From: JAAYTY01 sp964569245
GTDB taxonomy: Bacteria > Fermentibacterota > Fermentibacteria > Fermentibacterales > Fermentibacteraceae
Assembly (NCBI GenBank): GCA_964569245.1
Contig: CAZMTK010000011.1
Span: 9,041-73,040 of the forward strand
Length of the DNA stretch: 64,000 bases
Direction: 5' to 3'
This document shows, one piece after another, positions 24,806 to 33,557 of this stretch. A program made the position numbers and the translations under genes. Every line of letters begins with the position of its first letter. Position 1 is the first letter of the stretch. The notes beneath the pieces were generated by a model that did not search any database, was not told where the DNA came from, and worked only from the letters and a program-made list of their open reading frames with translations.

Positions 24806-25081
24806 TCAACCTGAAACCGAACGGATGTCCTCGGCGAGAATCGTGACCGTGTTGGCGACGACTTCCATGATTCCCTGGTTGAGCGCCCATCTGTCTGTAT
24901 CGCCCGCTTCGTCCACGACGGTGAGCGTACCCCTCCCCAGGCTCGCGATCATGGGCCTGTGGCGGGCCATCACTCCGAGATACCCGTAAGCTCCCGGGGC
25001 CACGACAGAAGTGGCCCTTCCTTCGAAGACGATCCTGTCGTGGGTGATTATGGACAGGTCGAATGCCGATTCGCCGCTCAA
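24806..25081 (-). CDS. atpC: ATP synthase epsilon subunit, short form
   Basis: This central-stalk subunit is 91 aa and contains only the N-terminal beta-sandwich: LSIITHDRIVFEGRATSVVA, GYLGVMARHRPMIASLGRGT, IMEVVANTVTILAED. The C-terminal helical hairpin that inhibits ATP hydrolysis in E. coli is missing. Chlorobi and Bacteroidetes normally have this short form, so I do not read it as damage. However, the final codons and stop lie in an inverted copy of the dispersed repeat. It overlaps atpD by four bases (ATGA) and ends the operon. Confidence 0.92.
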   Translation of the reverse strand: MSGESAFDLSIITHDRIVFEGRATSVVAPGAYGYLGVMARHRPMIASLGRGTLTVVDEAGDTDRWALNQGIMEVVANTVTILAEDIRSVSG

Positions 25082-26499
25082 GGCTGCCTCTGCGCCGCTC
25101 TCATCCTGGCAGATTCCGCTATGACGTCTTCGATGGATCCAGCCATGAAGAAGGCGCCCTCCGGGATCTCGTCCAGCTTCCCCTCGACGATCTGCCTGAA
25201 GCCGTTCACGGTCTCCTCGCGAGTGACGTACCTCCCTGGCCTGCCAGTGAAGGACTCAGCCACACCGAACGGCTGGCTGAGGAACTTCTGTATCCTGCGG
25301 GCCCTGGCGACGGTCACTCTGTCCTCGGGGGTAAGCTCGTCCAGGCCCAGGATCGCTATGATGTCCTGGAGGTCCTTGTACCGCTGGAGGATCTTCTGCA
25401 CTGAGCGCGCGACTCCGTAGTGCACCTCCCCTACAATCCTTGGATCCAGCATGTGCGACGAGGATTCGAGCGGGTCAACAGCCGGATAGATTCCCAGCTC
25501 GGATATCTGACGCGAGAGCACCGTGATGGCGTCGAGATGAGAGAATACGGTGGCCGGGGCGGGATCGGTGAGGTCGTCGGCGGGAACGTAGATCGCCTGG
25601 ACCGAGGTTATCGAGCCCGCGACCGTGGAGCAGATCCTCTCCTGCAGCTCGCCCATCTCCGTCGCCAGCGTGGGCTGGTAGCCAACCGCGCTCGGCATGC
25701 GCCCGAGAAGGGCCGAAACCTCGGAGCCGGCCTGCGTGAACCTGAAGATGTTGTCTATGAAGAGGAGGACGTCCTGTCCGTGATCGTCTCTGAGAGATTC
25801 GGCGACGGTGACGGCGGAAAGCGCCACTCTCAGCCTTGCTCCAGGCGGCTCGTTCATCTGCCCGTAGACGAGTGCCGTCCTGGGGAGCACGCCCGACTCG
25901 GTCATCTCGAGCCAGAGGTCGTTGCCCTCCCGGGTGCGCTCTCCGACGCCCGCGAACACGGAGAATCCCCCATGAGTCATGGCGACGTTCCGGATGAGCT
26001 CCATTATTATGACGGTCTTGCCCACTCCTGCACCGCCGAACAGCCCGATCTTCCCGCCTCTCGGGAAGGGCATGAGCAGGTCTATGACCTTGATTCCGGT
26101 CTCCATTATCTCGAAGCCTGCCCTCTGCTGGGTGAGGCTCGGCGGGCTCCTGTGGATCGGCAGCCTGTGTCCGGGCTCCGGCAGGGGGCCCTTCATGTCA
26201 ATCGGCTCCCCCAGCAGGTTCAGCACTCTGCCCAGAACCTGGTCTCCGACGGGGATGGAAATGGGCTCGCCGGTGTCTATGACAGGCATTCCCCTCACCA
26301 GCCCGTCGGTGGAGCCCATGGCTATGCAGCGGACGACGTTGTCCCCAACGTGCAGCGCAGCCTCTGCTACCAGCCTCCCCTCCCTGCCCGGGACCTCGAT
26401 GGCGATGGAGTTGAGAATCGGAGGAAGCCTGTCCGAGGGGAACTCCACATCCACGGTGGGGCCTATCACCTGAAGAATCCTGCCCGTGTTCAGGCTCAC
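25078..26499 (-). CDS. atpD: ATP synthase beta subunit
   Basis: The 473-aa catalytic subunit of F1. Walker A GGAGVGKT is at 155-162, followed by the catalytic-glutamate segment GVGERTREGNDLW, Walker B DVLLFIDNIFRFTQAG and the DELSEED-loop region (LDELTPEDRVTVARARRIQK). N- and C-terminal domains are full length. It overlaps atpG upstream and atpC downstream by four bases each. Membership in a complete F-type operon makes the assignment secure. Confidence 0.98.
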   Translation of the reverse strand: MSLNTGRILQVIGPTVDVEFPSDRLPPILNSIAIEVPGREGRLVAEAALHVGDNVVRCIAMGSTDGLVRGMPVIDTGEPISIPVGDQVLGRVLNLLGEPIDMKGPLPEPGHRLPIHRSPPSLTQQRAGFEIMETGIKVIDLLMPFPRGGKIGLFGGAGVGKTVIIMELIRNVAMTHGGFSVFAGVGERTREGNDLWLEMTESGVLPRTALVYGQMNEPPGARLRVALSAVTVAESLRDDHGQDVLLFIDNIFRFTQAGSEVSALLGRMPSAVGYQPTLATEMGELQERICSTVAGSITSVQAIYVPADDLTDPAPATVFSHLDAITVLSRQISELGIYPAVDPLESSSHMLDPRIVGEVHYGVARSVQKILQRYKDLQDIIAILGLDELTPEDRVTVARARRIQKFLSQPFGVAESFTGRPGRYVTREETVNGFRQIVEGKLDEIPEGAFFMAGSIEDVIAESARMRAAQRQP

Positions 26500-27368
26500 A
26501 GCCTGGCCTTCCTCGCCTTGAGCGCCGTCTGCTCCAGCACCTCTGCCCCGCCCACCAGCTCCGAGATCTCCATCGTGATGGCTCCCTGCCGCTGCTTGTT
26601 GTAATCCAGCCTCAGCCTGCGGATCATCTCGTCGGCATTGCGAGTGGCCGACGCCATGCTCGCGAGCCTTGCGGCATGCTCCGCTGCGAGAGACTCCGCC
26701 ATCGCCAGGAGCAAGGAGCTCGATATGTACCTGGGTATGATCTCCTCGAGGATCTCCTCGGCGGCAGGTTCGTAGATGTAGTCGATCTCGCTCCTCCAGC
26801 CTTCGCAGACGCCGCTGATAGGCAGCAGCCTGTCCCTCTCGGGGCGTCCGCCAGGGCGCTTCGTCCTGAGGATGTCCACGAAGTCCGTTTCGCCAGACCG
26901 GAACCTCCTCATGAGACCCAGCGCCAGGCGGGCCGCCTTCCTCGAGTCGGGACGATGACCGATCTCACCCGCACCCTCGAATCCGGCAGCCGGATAGACA
27001 TCCAGGCACTTCCGGCCTATCGGGAGCACCTCGATCTCCGCCTCTGCCGAGGTCTCGGCCAGCAACCTCGATGCCTCGGCAAGCACCTCGCTGTTGAAGG
27101 CTCCGCAGAGCCCCTTGTCCGAGCCGATGACGACGAGCACGCCCTTCTTCGCCGGATCGCGGGATTCGAAGATCGGGTGCGAGCAGTCGCCGGAGGCGGC
27201 TATGTGCAGGATCAGCTCCCTGAGCCTTCCTGCATAGGGCCTCGTCGCGGTGACGAACTGCTGGGCCCTCCTGAGCCTGACCCCCGAGACCAGCTCCATA
27301 GCCCGGGTGATCTGGCGGGTTCCGGCTACCGACCCGATCCGCCTCTTGAGCTCCACCAACGTCGCCAT
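26496..27368 (-). CDS. atpG: ATP synthase gamma subunit
   Basis: The 290-aa rotor shaft. The N-terminal helix (LKRRIGSVAGTRQITRAMEL) and C-terminal helix (RRLRLDYNKQRQGAITMEIS) form the coiled coil inside the alpha3beta3 ring. The central Rossmann-like domain has GSDKGLCGAFNSEVL. The length is normal. The start overlaps the atpA stop by one base (TGATG) and its stop overlaps atpD by four. Confidence 0.97.
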   Translation of the reverse strand: MATLVELKRRIGSVAGTRQITRAMELVSGVRLRRAQQFVTATRPYAGRLRELILHIAASGDCSHPIFESRDPAKKGVLVVIGSDKGLCGAFNSEVLAEASRLLAETSAEAEIEVLPIGRKCLDVYPAAGFEGAGEIGHRPDSRKAARLALGLMRRFRSGETDFVDILRTKRPGGRPERDRLLPISGVCEGWRSEIDYIYEPAAEEILEEIIPRYISSSLLLAMAESLAAEHAARLASMASATRNADEMIRRLRLDYNKQRQGAITMEISELVGGAEVLEQTALKARKARL

Positions 27369-28888
27369 CAGCCCGCCAGGCCCCCCTGCAGGCCCTGGAC
27401 GAAGCGCGAGACGGCCTCGCCGAGGGCCGCCGCAGTGACGTCGTCCAGGTCGCGTGTCGTGCCGATCGCGTGCATGAGCTCCACGTGCTCCCTGTCCAGG
27501 AAGGCCAGGAGCCTCCGCTCGAACCTTCCGGCCTCCTGGGCGGGGATGCCGTCGAAATGGCCGTTGATCACGGCGAAGATCACGGCCACCTCGTGTTCCA
27601 GCGGCATCGGGGAGTACTGGTCCTGCTTGAGCACCTCGACCACGCGCTCGCCCCTCGCCAGCCGCTTCCTGGTGTCGGGATCCAGGTCGCCTCCGAACTG
27701 CGCGAAGGCCTCCAGCTCCCTGTACTGGGCCATGTCGAGCCTGAGCATGGAGGAGACCTTCTTCATCGCGGGCGCCTGTGCCTTTCCGCCCACCCTCGAC
27801 ACGGACAGCCCCGCGTTGATGGCAGGTCTGACACCGGCATGGAAGAGGTTGGATTCGAGATAGATCTGCCCGTCGGTTATGGAGATTACGTTAGTGGGTA
27901 TGTAGGCGGATACATCGCCCGCCTGCGTCTCGATGATAGGCAGCGCCGTGAGGGAGCCTCCGCCCAGGCTGTCAGAAAGCCTTGCCGCGCGCTCGAGCAG
28001 CCTGCTGTGGAGATAGAAGACATCACCCGGATAGGCCTCCCTGCCGGGCGGGCGGCGAAGGAGAAGGGATATCTGCCGATAGGCAACCGCGTGCTTCGAG
28101 AGGTCGTCGAACACGCACAGCGCATGCCTCCCCTCGTCTCTGAAGTACTCCCCGACCGCGGTCCCGGCGTAGGGGGCGACGTACTGGAGCGGCGCGGGAA
28201 CGGATGCGGTTGCTGAGACGATCACGGTGTGGTCCATCGCCCCGTGCTCCTCCAGGACGGACTTCACCCTGGCGACCGAAGACTCCTTCTGGCCAATCGC
28301 CACGTAGATGCAGACGAGGTCCTTGCCCTTCTGGTTTATGATCGTGTCGATCGCGAGGGCGGTCTTGCCGGTGCCCCTGTCACCTATGACGAGCTCCCTC
28401 TGGCCGCGACCGATCGGCACCAGCGCGTCAACGGCCTTGATCCCGGTCTGCACCGGCTCGCACACCGGCCTCCTGTCCACAACTCCGGGCGCGGGCCGCT
28501 CGATTGGATTGAAGCGCTCGGCGACTACCGGACCCTTGCCGTCGAGGGGCCGCCCCAGAGGGTCGACAACCCTTCCCAGCAGGCCGTTGCCTACAGGCAC
28601 GCGGGCGATCGCCCCGCTGCGCCTGACAGGGTCGCCCTCCTTCACCAGCTCGTCCCCCCCGAAGAGGACAACCCCGACGTTGTCCTCCTCCAGGTTGAAG
28701 ACCATGCCGGTCACATCGTTGGGCAGGCTCACCAGCTCGCCTGCCATGGCCGCTTCGAGGCCCCATACGCGAGCGATGCCGTCGCCGACCTGGAGGACCG
28801 CACCCGCCTCGGCTACGTCTATCGAATCCCTGTGGGCCTCCAGCTCCCGCCGGAGGACAGCGCTGACCTCTTCCGGCCTGAAGGGCAT
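27368..28888 (-). CDS. atpA: ATP synthase alpha subunit
   Basis: The 506-aa non-catalytic F1 subunit. Walker A GDRGTGKT is at 169-176, and the N-terminal barrel has LQVGDGIARVWGLEAAMAGE. The arginine-finger region is present as SITDGQIYLESNLFHAGVRP (followed by AINAGLSVSRVGG). The start overlaps the atpH stop by one base and the stop overlaps the atpG start by one base. Length and motif order are normal. Confidence 0.98.
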   Translation of the reverse strand: MPFRPEEVSAVLRRELEAHRDSIDVAEAGAVLQVGDGIARVWGLEAAMAGELVSLPNDVTGMVFNLEEDNVGVVLFGGDELVKEGDPVRRSGAIARVPVGNGLLGRVVDPLGRPLDGKGPVVAERFNPIERPAPGVVDRRPVCEPVQTGIKAVDALVPIGRGQRELVIGDRGTGKTALAIDTIINQKGKDLVCIYVAIGQKESSVARVKSVLEEHGAMDHTVIVSATASVPAPLQYVAPYAGTAVGEYFRDEGRHALCVFDDLSKHAVAYRQISLLLRRPPGREAYPGDVFYLHSRLLERAARLSDSLGGGSLTALPIIETQAGDVSAYIPTNVISITDGQIYLESNLFHAGVRPAINAGLSVSRVGGKAQAPAMKKVSSMLRLDMAQYRELEAFAQFGGDLDPDTRKRLARGERVVEVLKQDQYSPMPLEHEVAVIFAVINGHFDGIPAQEAGRFERRLLAFLDREHVELMHAIGTTRDLDDVTAAALGEAVSRFVQGLQGGLAG

Positions 28889-29448
28889 CAGGCCGCCCCC
28901 CCGCGGCTGCCTGGCTCGAGCAGGCTCCTCCTGAGGTAGTCGATACGGTGCCTGAGGCTGCAGTCTATGGCGTGTCTGCCGAGAAGGACGTGGAAGCCGG
29001 CTATCAGCCGCGGATCGGTTCTGCGCTCGAGCCTCACCCTCCTTCCCGTGAGCCTTTCGAGCTGCGTGTGGAGCCGCTCGGCCTGGTCCTCCGGCAGGGG
29101 CGCGGCGGAGGTCACCATGGCGTCGAGGAAACCCAGGCTGTGATCCCTCAGCTTCCTGTACTCTCCGATGATGTCGAGGAGGTACGGCATCCTGTTCTTC
29201 CTGAGAAGGAGCCTGAGCAGCCGGATGAAGATGGGCGTCGTGACTGCCCCGAACAGCGAATCGAGGAGACCGAGCTTGTGCGCGTCGGTGATGGACGGGG
29301 ATTCGAGATACAGAATGAGCGACTTGTCGGAGGCCACGAGCGCCTCGAGGCTCTCCAGGTCGTCCATGAGAGCCGCAGTGGAGCCTTCGTGCGAGGCTGC
29401 GGCGAAGAGCGCCTCCGCATACCGTATCGAAACTGTCCTGTCAATCAA
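28888..29448 (-). CDS. atpH: ATP synthase delta subunit
   Basis: The 186-aa peripheral-stalk subunit. The N-terminal helical domain (RYAEALFAAASHEGSTAALM) binds the alpha-subunit tip. The C-terminal part (LERLTGRRVRLERRTDPRLI then AGFHVLLG) is the conserved signature before the final segment. It overlaps atpF by eight bases and atpA by one. Sequence is less conserved than in other subunits, as usual for delta, but position and motif agree. Confidence 0.95.
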   Translation of the reverse strand: MIDRTVSIRYAEALFAAASHEGSTAALMDDLESLEALVASDKSLILYLESPSITDAHKLGLLDSLFGAVTTPIFIRLLRLLLRKNRMPYLLDIIGEYRKLRDHSLGFLDAMVTSAAPLPEDQAERLHTQLERLTGRRVRLERRTDPRLIAGFHVLLGRHAIDCSLRHRIDYLRRSLLEPGSRGGAA

Positions 29449-29956
29449 GGGGCTTCATCTCCGACAGCTCTCTGATGGCCTCCTCGACGAAATGCCGGTG
29501 GCCCTCGCCGTCCAGCCTGGTCCGAACGAGCTTCTCGGCCGCGGCGAGGCTCATCTCAACGAGTTCCCTCCGGAGATCTATCTCAGCCATCTGCTTGGAG
29601 ATCTCGATCTCCTGCTTCACGTCCATCCGGATGCGCTCCTTTTCGGCCTTGGCGCTCTCGAGGAGCTTGTCGGCTATCCTCCTGCCGTCCTCTATCTCGC
29701 GCTGCCGAAGGAGTCTCGCGTCCTCCTCGATGGAGGCCATCCTCTCCGCGTAGGACTTCTCCCGCTCCTCCAGATCGGCCCTTCCCTCGTCGATCTCCCG
29801 GAAGTCCGACTCGATCCTCCTAGTGCGCGCCTCGAGGAAGCCGATGATCCTGCTCCAAGCGAAACGCCTGAGCAGCACTACGGCGACCACGAACGCGACT
29901 GCGTTGGTGGCAACCGCCTTCCAGTCGGGCGACAGGAGCGACGAACCGTCTGTCAA
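29441..29956 (-). CDS. atpF: ATP synthase b subunit
   Basis: This 171-aa stator subunit has one membrane helix near residues 14-32 (AVATNAVAFVVAVVLLRRFA) and a long charged coiled coil to the C-terminus, with the usual RIADKLLESAKAEKERI segment. It starts 12 bases after atpE and overlaps atpH by eight bases. Only one b-type gene is present, so the stalk should be a b2 homodimer. Confidence 0.95.
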   Translation of the reverse strand: MTDGSSLLSPDWKAVATNAVAFVVAVVLLRRFAWSRIIGFLEARTRRIESDFREIDEGRADLEEREKSYAERMASIEEDARLLRQREIEDGRRIADKLLESAKAEKERIRMDVKQEIEISKQMAEIDLRRELVEMSLAAAEKLVRTRLDGEGHRHFVEEAIRELSEMKPLD

Positions 29957-29968
29957 GAAGCGGTCCCC

Positions 29969-30193
29969 CTACATCTTCCCCTGCAGGATGAACACCACGA
30001 CGATCGCGTAGATGGTCAGCGCCTCGATGAAGGCGCATCCGATCACCATGCTGTTCTGTATCTTGCCTGCCGCCTCGGGCTGGCGGGCGATGGCGCTCAT
30101 CGCCGCACTGATCGCCATTGCAAGCCCGATGGCGCTGGCGATGGCGGCTGCCGCCACGGTTAGGGGCAGAGTAAGGCCGAGCAGGCTGTTCAT
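29969..30193 (-). CDS. atpE: ATP synthase c subunit
   Basis: A 74-aa hairpin of two membrane helices joined by the conserved loop ARQPEA. The ion-binding carboxylate is Glu57 in GCAFIEALTIYA. The residues that accompany Na+ binding in sodium-type rings (Gln in helix 1, Ser/Thr after the Glu) are Leu and Ala-Leu here, so the ring should carry protons. It lies 36 bases after atpB and 12 before atpF. Confidence 0.96.
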   Translation of the reverse strand: MNSLLGLTLPLTVAAAAIASAIGLAMAISAAMSAIARQPEAAGKIQNSMVIGCAFIEALTIYAIVVVFILQGKM

Positions 30194-30229
30194 GCGAGAA
30201 CCCTCCCTGTGAAGCAGCGCCGAAAGACG

Positions 30230-31048
30230 CTACGCATGGCCACGATCCCCCTCGGAGGGGATGGCCTGTGATATGTAGACCGCACTGAGCAGCGTGAAGA
30301 CGAAAGCCTGGACCATGCCGAAGAGCACCGCGAGGAATATGAAGGGAAGGCCGAGGGGCAGGCCAATCGGTGAATCGACCATGCCGAGGGCCATCACTCC
30401 CAGGCCGGTGAATGCGGCGATCAGCGCGTCCTCTCCCATCACGTTACCGAACAGCCTGAGGGCCAGGCTGAAGGGTCGTGCGATCTCCGATACGAGATGG
30501 ATCGGCAGCATCATGGGAGCCAGCAGCCAGCCTACGAGACCCTCCGGAGAGCCCATCAGGTGCTTCAGATAGCCGAGGAGCCCGAAGCTCCTGACCGCAG
30601 TGGCCTGGACGAAGAGGAACACGACGATGGCGAGCGAAAGCGTGATCTCGAACTGCGAGGTGGGAGCCTCGAACAGGGGGATCAGCCCGGAGAGGTTCAT
30701 GAAGAGGATGAACAGGAAAAGCGTCCCGAGGAATGGCAGGAACCTGTTCACCTGGCTCCCCAGAATCTCCCGGAGGACCCCCTGGAACCACTCTACGACG
30801 GCCTCGACCGCGTTCTGGAAACCGTGCGGGACGTCTCTCTGATCGGCCGCTCCACGAAGGAGGACGGTCGCTAGAGCTGACAGGCACGCCAGGGCGAAGA
30901 TGTTCACCGCCCAGGAGTCGAGGAAAGATGCCAGAGCCGGAGGGAAGATCTCGGGGCCGACGGCGGAGAAGAAATCGGGCAGCTCGATCGGCACTCCGTG
31001 CCCCGCCGCTGCTCCGCCGGCCTGAACGGCCATGGCTGCAGGCATCAC
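30230..31048 (-). CDS. atpB: ATP synthase a subunit
   Basis: This 272-aa membrane subunit forms the proton half-channels. The essential arginine lies in SEIARPFSLALRLFGN near residue 190, and helix patterns around it are normal, including FVFTLLSAVYISQAI at the end. The N-terminus extends about 60 residues before the first clear domain helix and contains HGVPIELPDFFSAVG, probably periplasmic. The start overlaps the atpI-like gene by four bases. Confidence 0.96.
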   Translation of the reverse strand: MMPAAMAVQAGGAAAGHGVPIELPDFFSAVGPEIFPPALASFLDSWAVNIFALACLSALATVLLRGAADQRDVPHGFQNAVEAVVEWFQGVLREILGSQVNRFLPFLGTLFLFILFMNLSGLIPLFEAPTSQFEITLSLAIVVFLFVQATAVRSFGLLGYLKHLMGSPEGLVGWLLAPMMLPIHLVSEIARPFSLALRLFGNVMGEDALIAAFTGLGVMALGMVDSPIGLPLGLPFIFLAVLFGMVQAFVFTLLSAVYISQAIPSEGDRGHA

Positions 31049-31317
31049 TCTCCGCCCCTCCCGCCGCCGTTCTTTCCGGATTCATCTCCACGGCGGGACG
31101 CTCTCCCCTCTTCGTCCATGAGCCTTCCGATCTGGACGGCCGCATCCCTCACGGCAGCGGCGGCTCCGAGAAGCACGCCCGCGGTCTGGAACACCCAGCC
31201 GGTGCCGAAATGCCTGTCCGCTATACTCCCGAGCCACCAACCCAGAAGCACGCATACGGCAATGGTCACGGGAAGCCCGGTCAGGAGCACGGTCGTTCTG
31301 CCGGGAATGCCGCCCAT
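31045..31317 (-). CDS. AtpI/AtpZ-like ATP synthase accessory protein
   Basis: A 90-aa protein with two membrane helices (VTIAVCVLLGWWLGSIADRH, and WVFQTAGVLLGAAAAV) and a polar Gly-rich tail. AtpI/AtpZ-type proteins help assemble the c ring or act in Mg/Ca uptake at the head of ATP synthase operons. I chose ATG 31317 because GGAGGAGGAG lies about five bases upstream. ATG 31398 in the same frame has a much weaker site. It overlaps atpB by four bases. Confidence 0.82.
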   Translation of the reverse strand: MGGIPGRTTVLLTGLPVTIAVCVLLGWWLGSIADRHFGTGWVFQTAGVLLGAAAAVRDAAVQIGRLMDEEGRASRRGDESGKNGGGRGGE

Positions 31318-31413
31318 TTCCGCTCCTCCTCCCGGCAGGTGTCCAGGAGAGATGCCCCCGCTGTCGGACAAGCCTCTTCCCTTCACCGCCGAACGCATGC
31401 CTCACGACGGCAT

Positions 31414-32877
31414 CTAGATGCCGAAGAAGCCCCTTATGCGCCTGATGAGATCGGCGCGGGGAGGAGTCCGGACGGCCCTGGAAGCCTCGTCGGCCCGCGC
31501 TGATCTTTCCGCGAGCGCCTGCATTCTCTCGGACAGCGACCTCGACAGCGCCTCGACCACCCCTGCATCACTCGAGATGATCGAGGAGAAGTCGGACTTG
31601 GAGAGCACTATCACCTCCGTCTCGGTGTCGGCGAGCACCGAAGCCGACCTGGGCTCTCCCGTGAGCAGGCTCATCTCCCCGAAGAACCCTCCGGGACCGA
31701 TCCTCGCCACGAGTTCGTGCTCGCCCTGTGAACGCCTGACCATGACGCGCACCTCGCCTGACTTGACGATGTACATCGAGTCGCCGAAGTCGCCCTGGTG
31801 GAAGAGGTGCTCCCCCTCGGTGAACCTCAGCACCGACGATGTGGAGGCCACCTGCCGGAGCTGGTCGTCGCTCAGGCCCTCGAAGAGCCCTATGGATCTC
31901 AGATCGCGGAAGATGCCATCACGCAGCCTCGTCAGCTTCTTCTCCTCGAAGTCCTCCGGCAGGGTCTTCACCGTCACGTCGCGGATCGGGAACGGGATCT
32001 CTATGCCGGCCCTGCCGGCGGAGTACCATATCCTGGACATGACGGCATCCATGAGCTGGGGCTTCCTGGCGTAGTCGTCGCACCAGAAGCGGATCTCGTA
32101 TTGGATCGAAAAGTCCCCATAGGACTTGAGCAGCACGCTAGGAGCAGGATCCTCCCTGGCGACCCCGCTCTCCCGGACGGCCTCCAGCATCACGCGTCTG
32201 ACCTCCCCGGGAGGATGCCGGTACGAGAAGCCCACATTCAGCCTTATCATGAAGGGCTTCGGACGGGAGAGGTTCAGTATCGACTGCTTGGTGACGGTCG
32301 AGTTGGGCAGTACGAGGAAGTGGTTGTTCCTCGTGCGCACCGTCAGGGTCCTCCAGCTCATCTGCACGAGCTGGCCCTCCTCCTCGCCTCCGAGCTGCAC
32401 CCAGTCGCCCACCGTGAAGGGTCTCTCCATCTGCAGCGCCATGCCGGCGACTACGCTTCCCAGAACATCCTGCAGCGAGAGGCCCACCACCGCCGAAACC
32501 ACGGTGGATGTGACCAGGAATGCGTTGAGGTTAACGCCGAAAACGGTTCTGAGCAGCGCGAGAGCGGCTGCGGCCAGCACGGCGAAGTCGATGACGTCTA
32601 TCACCAGCCTGGGCACGTTTATCCCGCGCTTCTGTCTCAGCAGGAACTCCCACACCACCGCGTTCAACAGCCTGAGGACGGAGTTCACGGAGAGGAGGAT
32701 CACTGCAGAGAAGAAGACGTTCATCCAGAACGTCCCCATCCTGACTCCCGATGCGGAAGCGACGAGGTAGGCTCCGGCGGCACCGGCGGTCAGGAACAGC
32801 CAGGGCCCCAGCTTCCTGCCAGGAGCCAGGCCCCTCAGGAGGCGGAGCATGACGCCTGCGCCGAGGCCCATCGCCAC
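31414..32877 (-). CDS. MscS-type channel with C-terminal cyclic-nucleotide-binding domain
   Basis: This 487-aa protein has four to five membrane helices. The MscS pore helix and beta domain are FLVTSTVVSAVVGLSLQDVL then LGSVVAGMALQMERPFTVGD and WRTLTVRTRNNHFLVLPNS. The C-terminal 345-465 is a cNMP-binding domain (HLFHQGDFGDSMYIVKSGEV, GPGGFFGEMSLLTGEPRSAS), with the phosphate-binding cassette FGEMSLLTGEPRSAS intact. Such channels open to membrane tension and may be modulated by cAMP or cGMP. The start is GTG 32877 (or ATG 32871); no conventional start lies further upstream before an in-frame stop. It precedes the ATP synthase genes and may be co-transcribed with them. Confidence 0.9.
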   Translation of the reverse strand: MAMGLGAGVMLRLLRGLAPGRKLGPWLFLTAGAAGAYLVASASGVRMGTFWMNVFFSAVILLSVNSVLRLLNAVVWEFLLRQKRGINVPRLVIDVIDFAVLAAAALALLRTVFGVNLNAFLVTSTVVSAVVGLSLQDVLGSVVAGMALQMERPFTVGDWVQLGGEEEGQLVQMSWRTLTVRTRNNHFLVLPNSTVTKQSILNLSRPKPFMIRLNVGFSYRHPPGEVRRVMLEAVRESGVAREDPAPSVLLKSYGDFSIQYEIRFWCDDYARKPQLMDAVMSRIWYSAGRAGIEIPFPIRDVTVKTLPEDFEEKKLTRLRDGIFRDLRSIGLFEGLSDDQLRQVASTSSVLRFTEGEHLFHQGDFGDSMYIVKSGEVRVMVRRSQGEHELVARIGPGGFFGEMSLLTGEPRSASVLADTETEVIVLSKSDFSSIISSDAGVVEALSRSLSERMQALAERSARADEASRAVRTPPRADLIRRIRGFFGI

Positions 32878-33080
32878 GGCTAGCAGGATGCTGGTGAAGA
32901 GGCGGCCTTCCAGACGATCCCTTCCCTCTGGCTCACCCGGGCTGACGCCGGGGCGGGCTGTTCTTTGCTCGTCGGTCGATTATCGCACTACTCCGGCTCC
33001 GGGGGAAGCGGCAGGCGTGTCCTTGACAGCCACGCCCCGGCAGGGTGAGTATTCGACGGAGAGTCAGGGGAGGTGGCGCC

Positions 33081-33557
33081 TTGGCCATCGAGCAGCAGTT
33101 CTGCGACATATGCGCCCGCGGGGTGATGCTCCAGCGAGAGCCGGTCTTCAAGTGCAAGAGCTGCGGCAGGGTGGTCTGCAGGGACTGCTTCAACTCCCCC
33201 CTGCGGCTCTGCGAGGAGTGCTTCGCCTCCTCCATCGAGGAGGAGAGGCGTCAGCGCCTGCTCGCCGACGAGGAAGAGATCACCCGCAGAACAGAAGAGA
33301 ACAGAGCCCGCACAGAGACGGCCTGGAGAGCGGAGGTGGCCAGAACGAGGCTGGAGGCTCTTCGCTGGATATTCCTGGCCCCCCTGCTCTTCACGCTTGC
33401 TTGCTGGCTGGTCTTCCATGTCCTTCTCAAGCTGCCTCCGGTCTTCTGGCTCACCGTCGCCCTGGTTCATGACGTGATCTTCGTTCTTACGGGCCTGGTC
33501 AGATATCCCTGGAAGGAGGACCTTCAGAGGCCCCGCATCTTCGACAGGCTCCGCTGA
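33081..33557 (+). CDS. Zinc-finger membrane protein preceding ABC-2 exporter
   Basis: A 158-aa protein with a treble-clef-type cluster of eight cysteines in four CxxC pairs: CDIC, CKSC, CRDC and CEEC (residues about 8-50), resembling FYVE or B-box fingers. A charged coiled coil follows (about 55-100, EEERRQRLLADEEEITRRTE), then two membrane helices (WIFLAPLLFTLACWLVFHVL; FWLTVALVHDVIFVLTGLV). I chose TTG 33081 because GGGGAGGTGG precedes it. An ATG at 33045 in frame has no such site. Its stop overlaps the next permease start (TGATG), so it is probably a cytoplasm-facing adaptor of that exporter (inference). Confidence 0.65.
   Translation: MAIEQQFCDICARGVMLQREPVFKCKSCGRVVCRDCFNSPLRLCEECFASSIEEERRQRLLADEEEITRRTEENRARTETAWRAEVARTRLEALRWIFLAPLLFTLACWLVFHVLLKLPPVFWLTVALVHDVIFVLTGLVRYPWKEDLQRPRIFDRLR

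Larger units (their letters stand above)
24442..24822. repeat. Short dispersed repeat, two or three direct copies and one inverted copy
   Basis: A unit containing TCAGGTTGAAGAAGCTTGAG then AAACCCC occurs at about 24444-24484, again after the gap at about 24599-24639 (probably the same copy duplicated by assembly), and at about 24654-24695. An inverted copy with one change lies at about 24787-24816. The unit is an imperfect palindrome (GGTT and AACC ends around AAGCTT). The inverted copy supplies the stop codon of atpC. The fragments between copies are AT-rich and unlike this genome. Direct copies are only 14-16 bases apart, too close for CRISPR spacers. A MITE-like or REP-like element is my best reading. 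Confidence 0.65.

Noticed and set aside
24806..25081. AtpC truncated by repeat insertion
   Set aside because: The beta-sandwich is complete and about 90 residues is the normal length in Chlorobi and Bacteroidetes. The repeat only abuts the end.
29969..30193. Sodium-type ATP synthase c ring
   Set aside because: The helix-1 Gln and the Ser/Thr after the ion-binding Glu, needed for Na+ coordination, are Leu and Ala-Leu.
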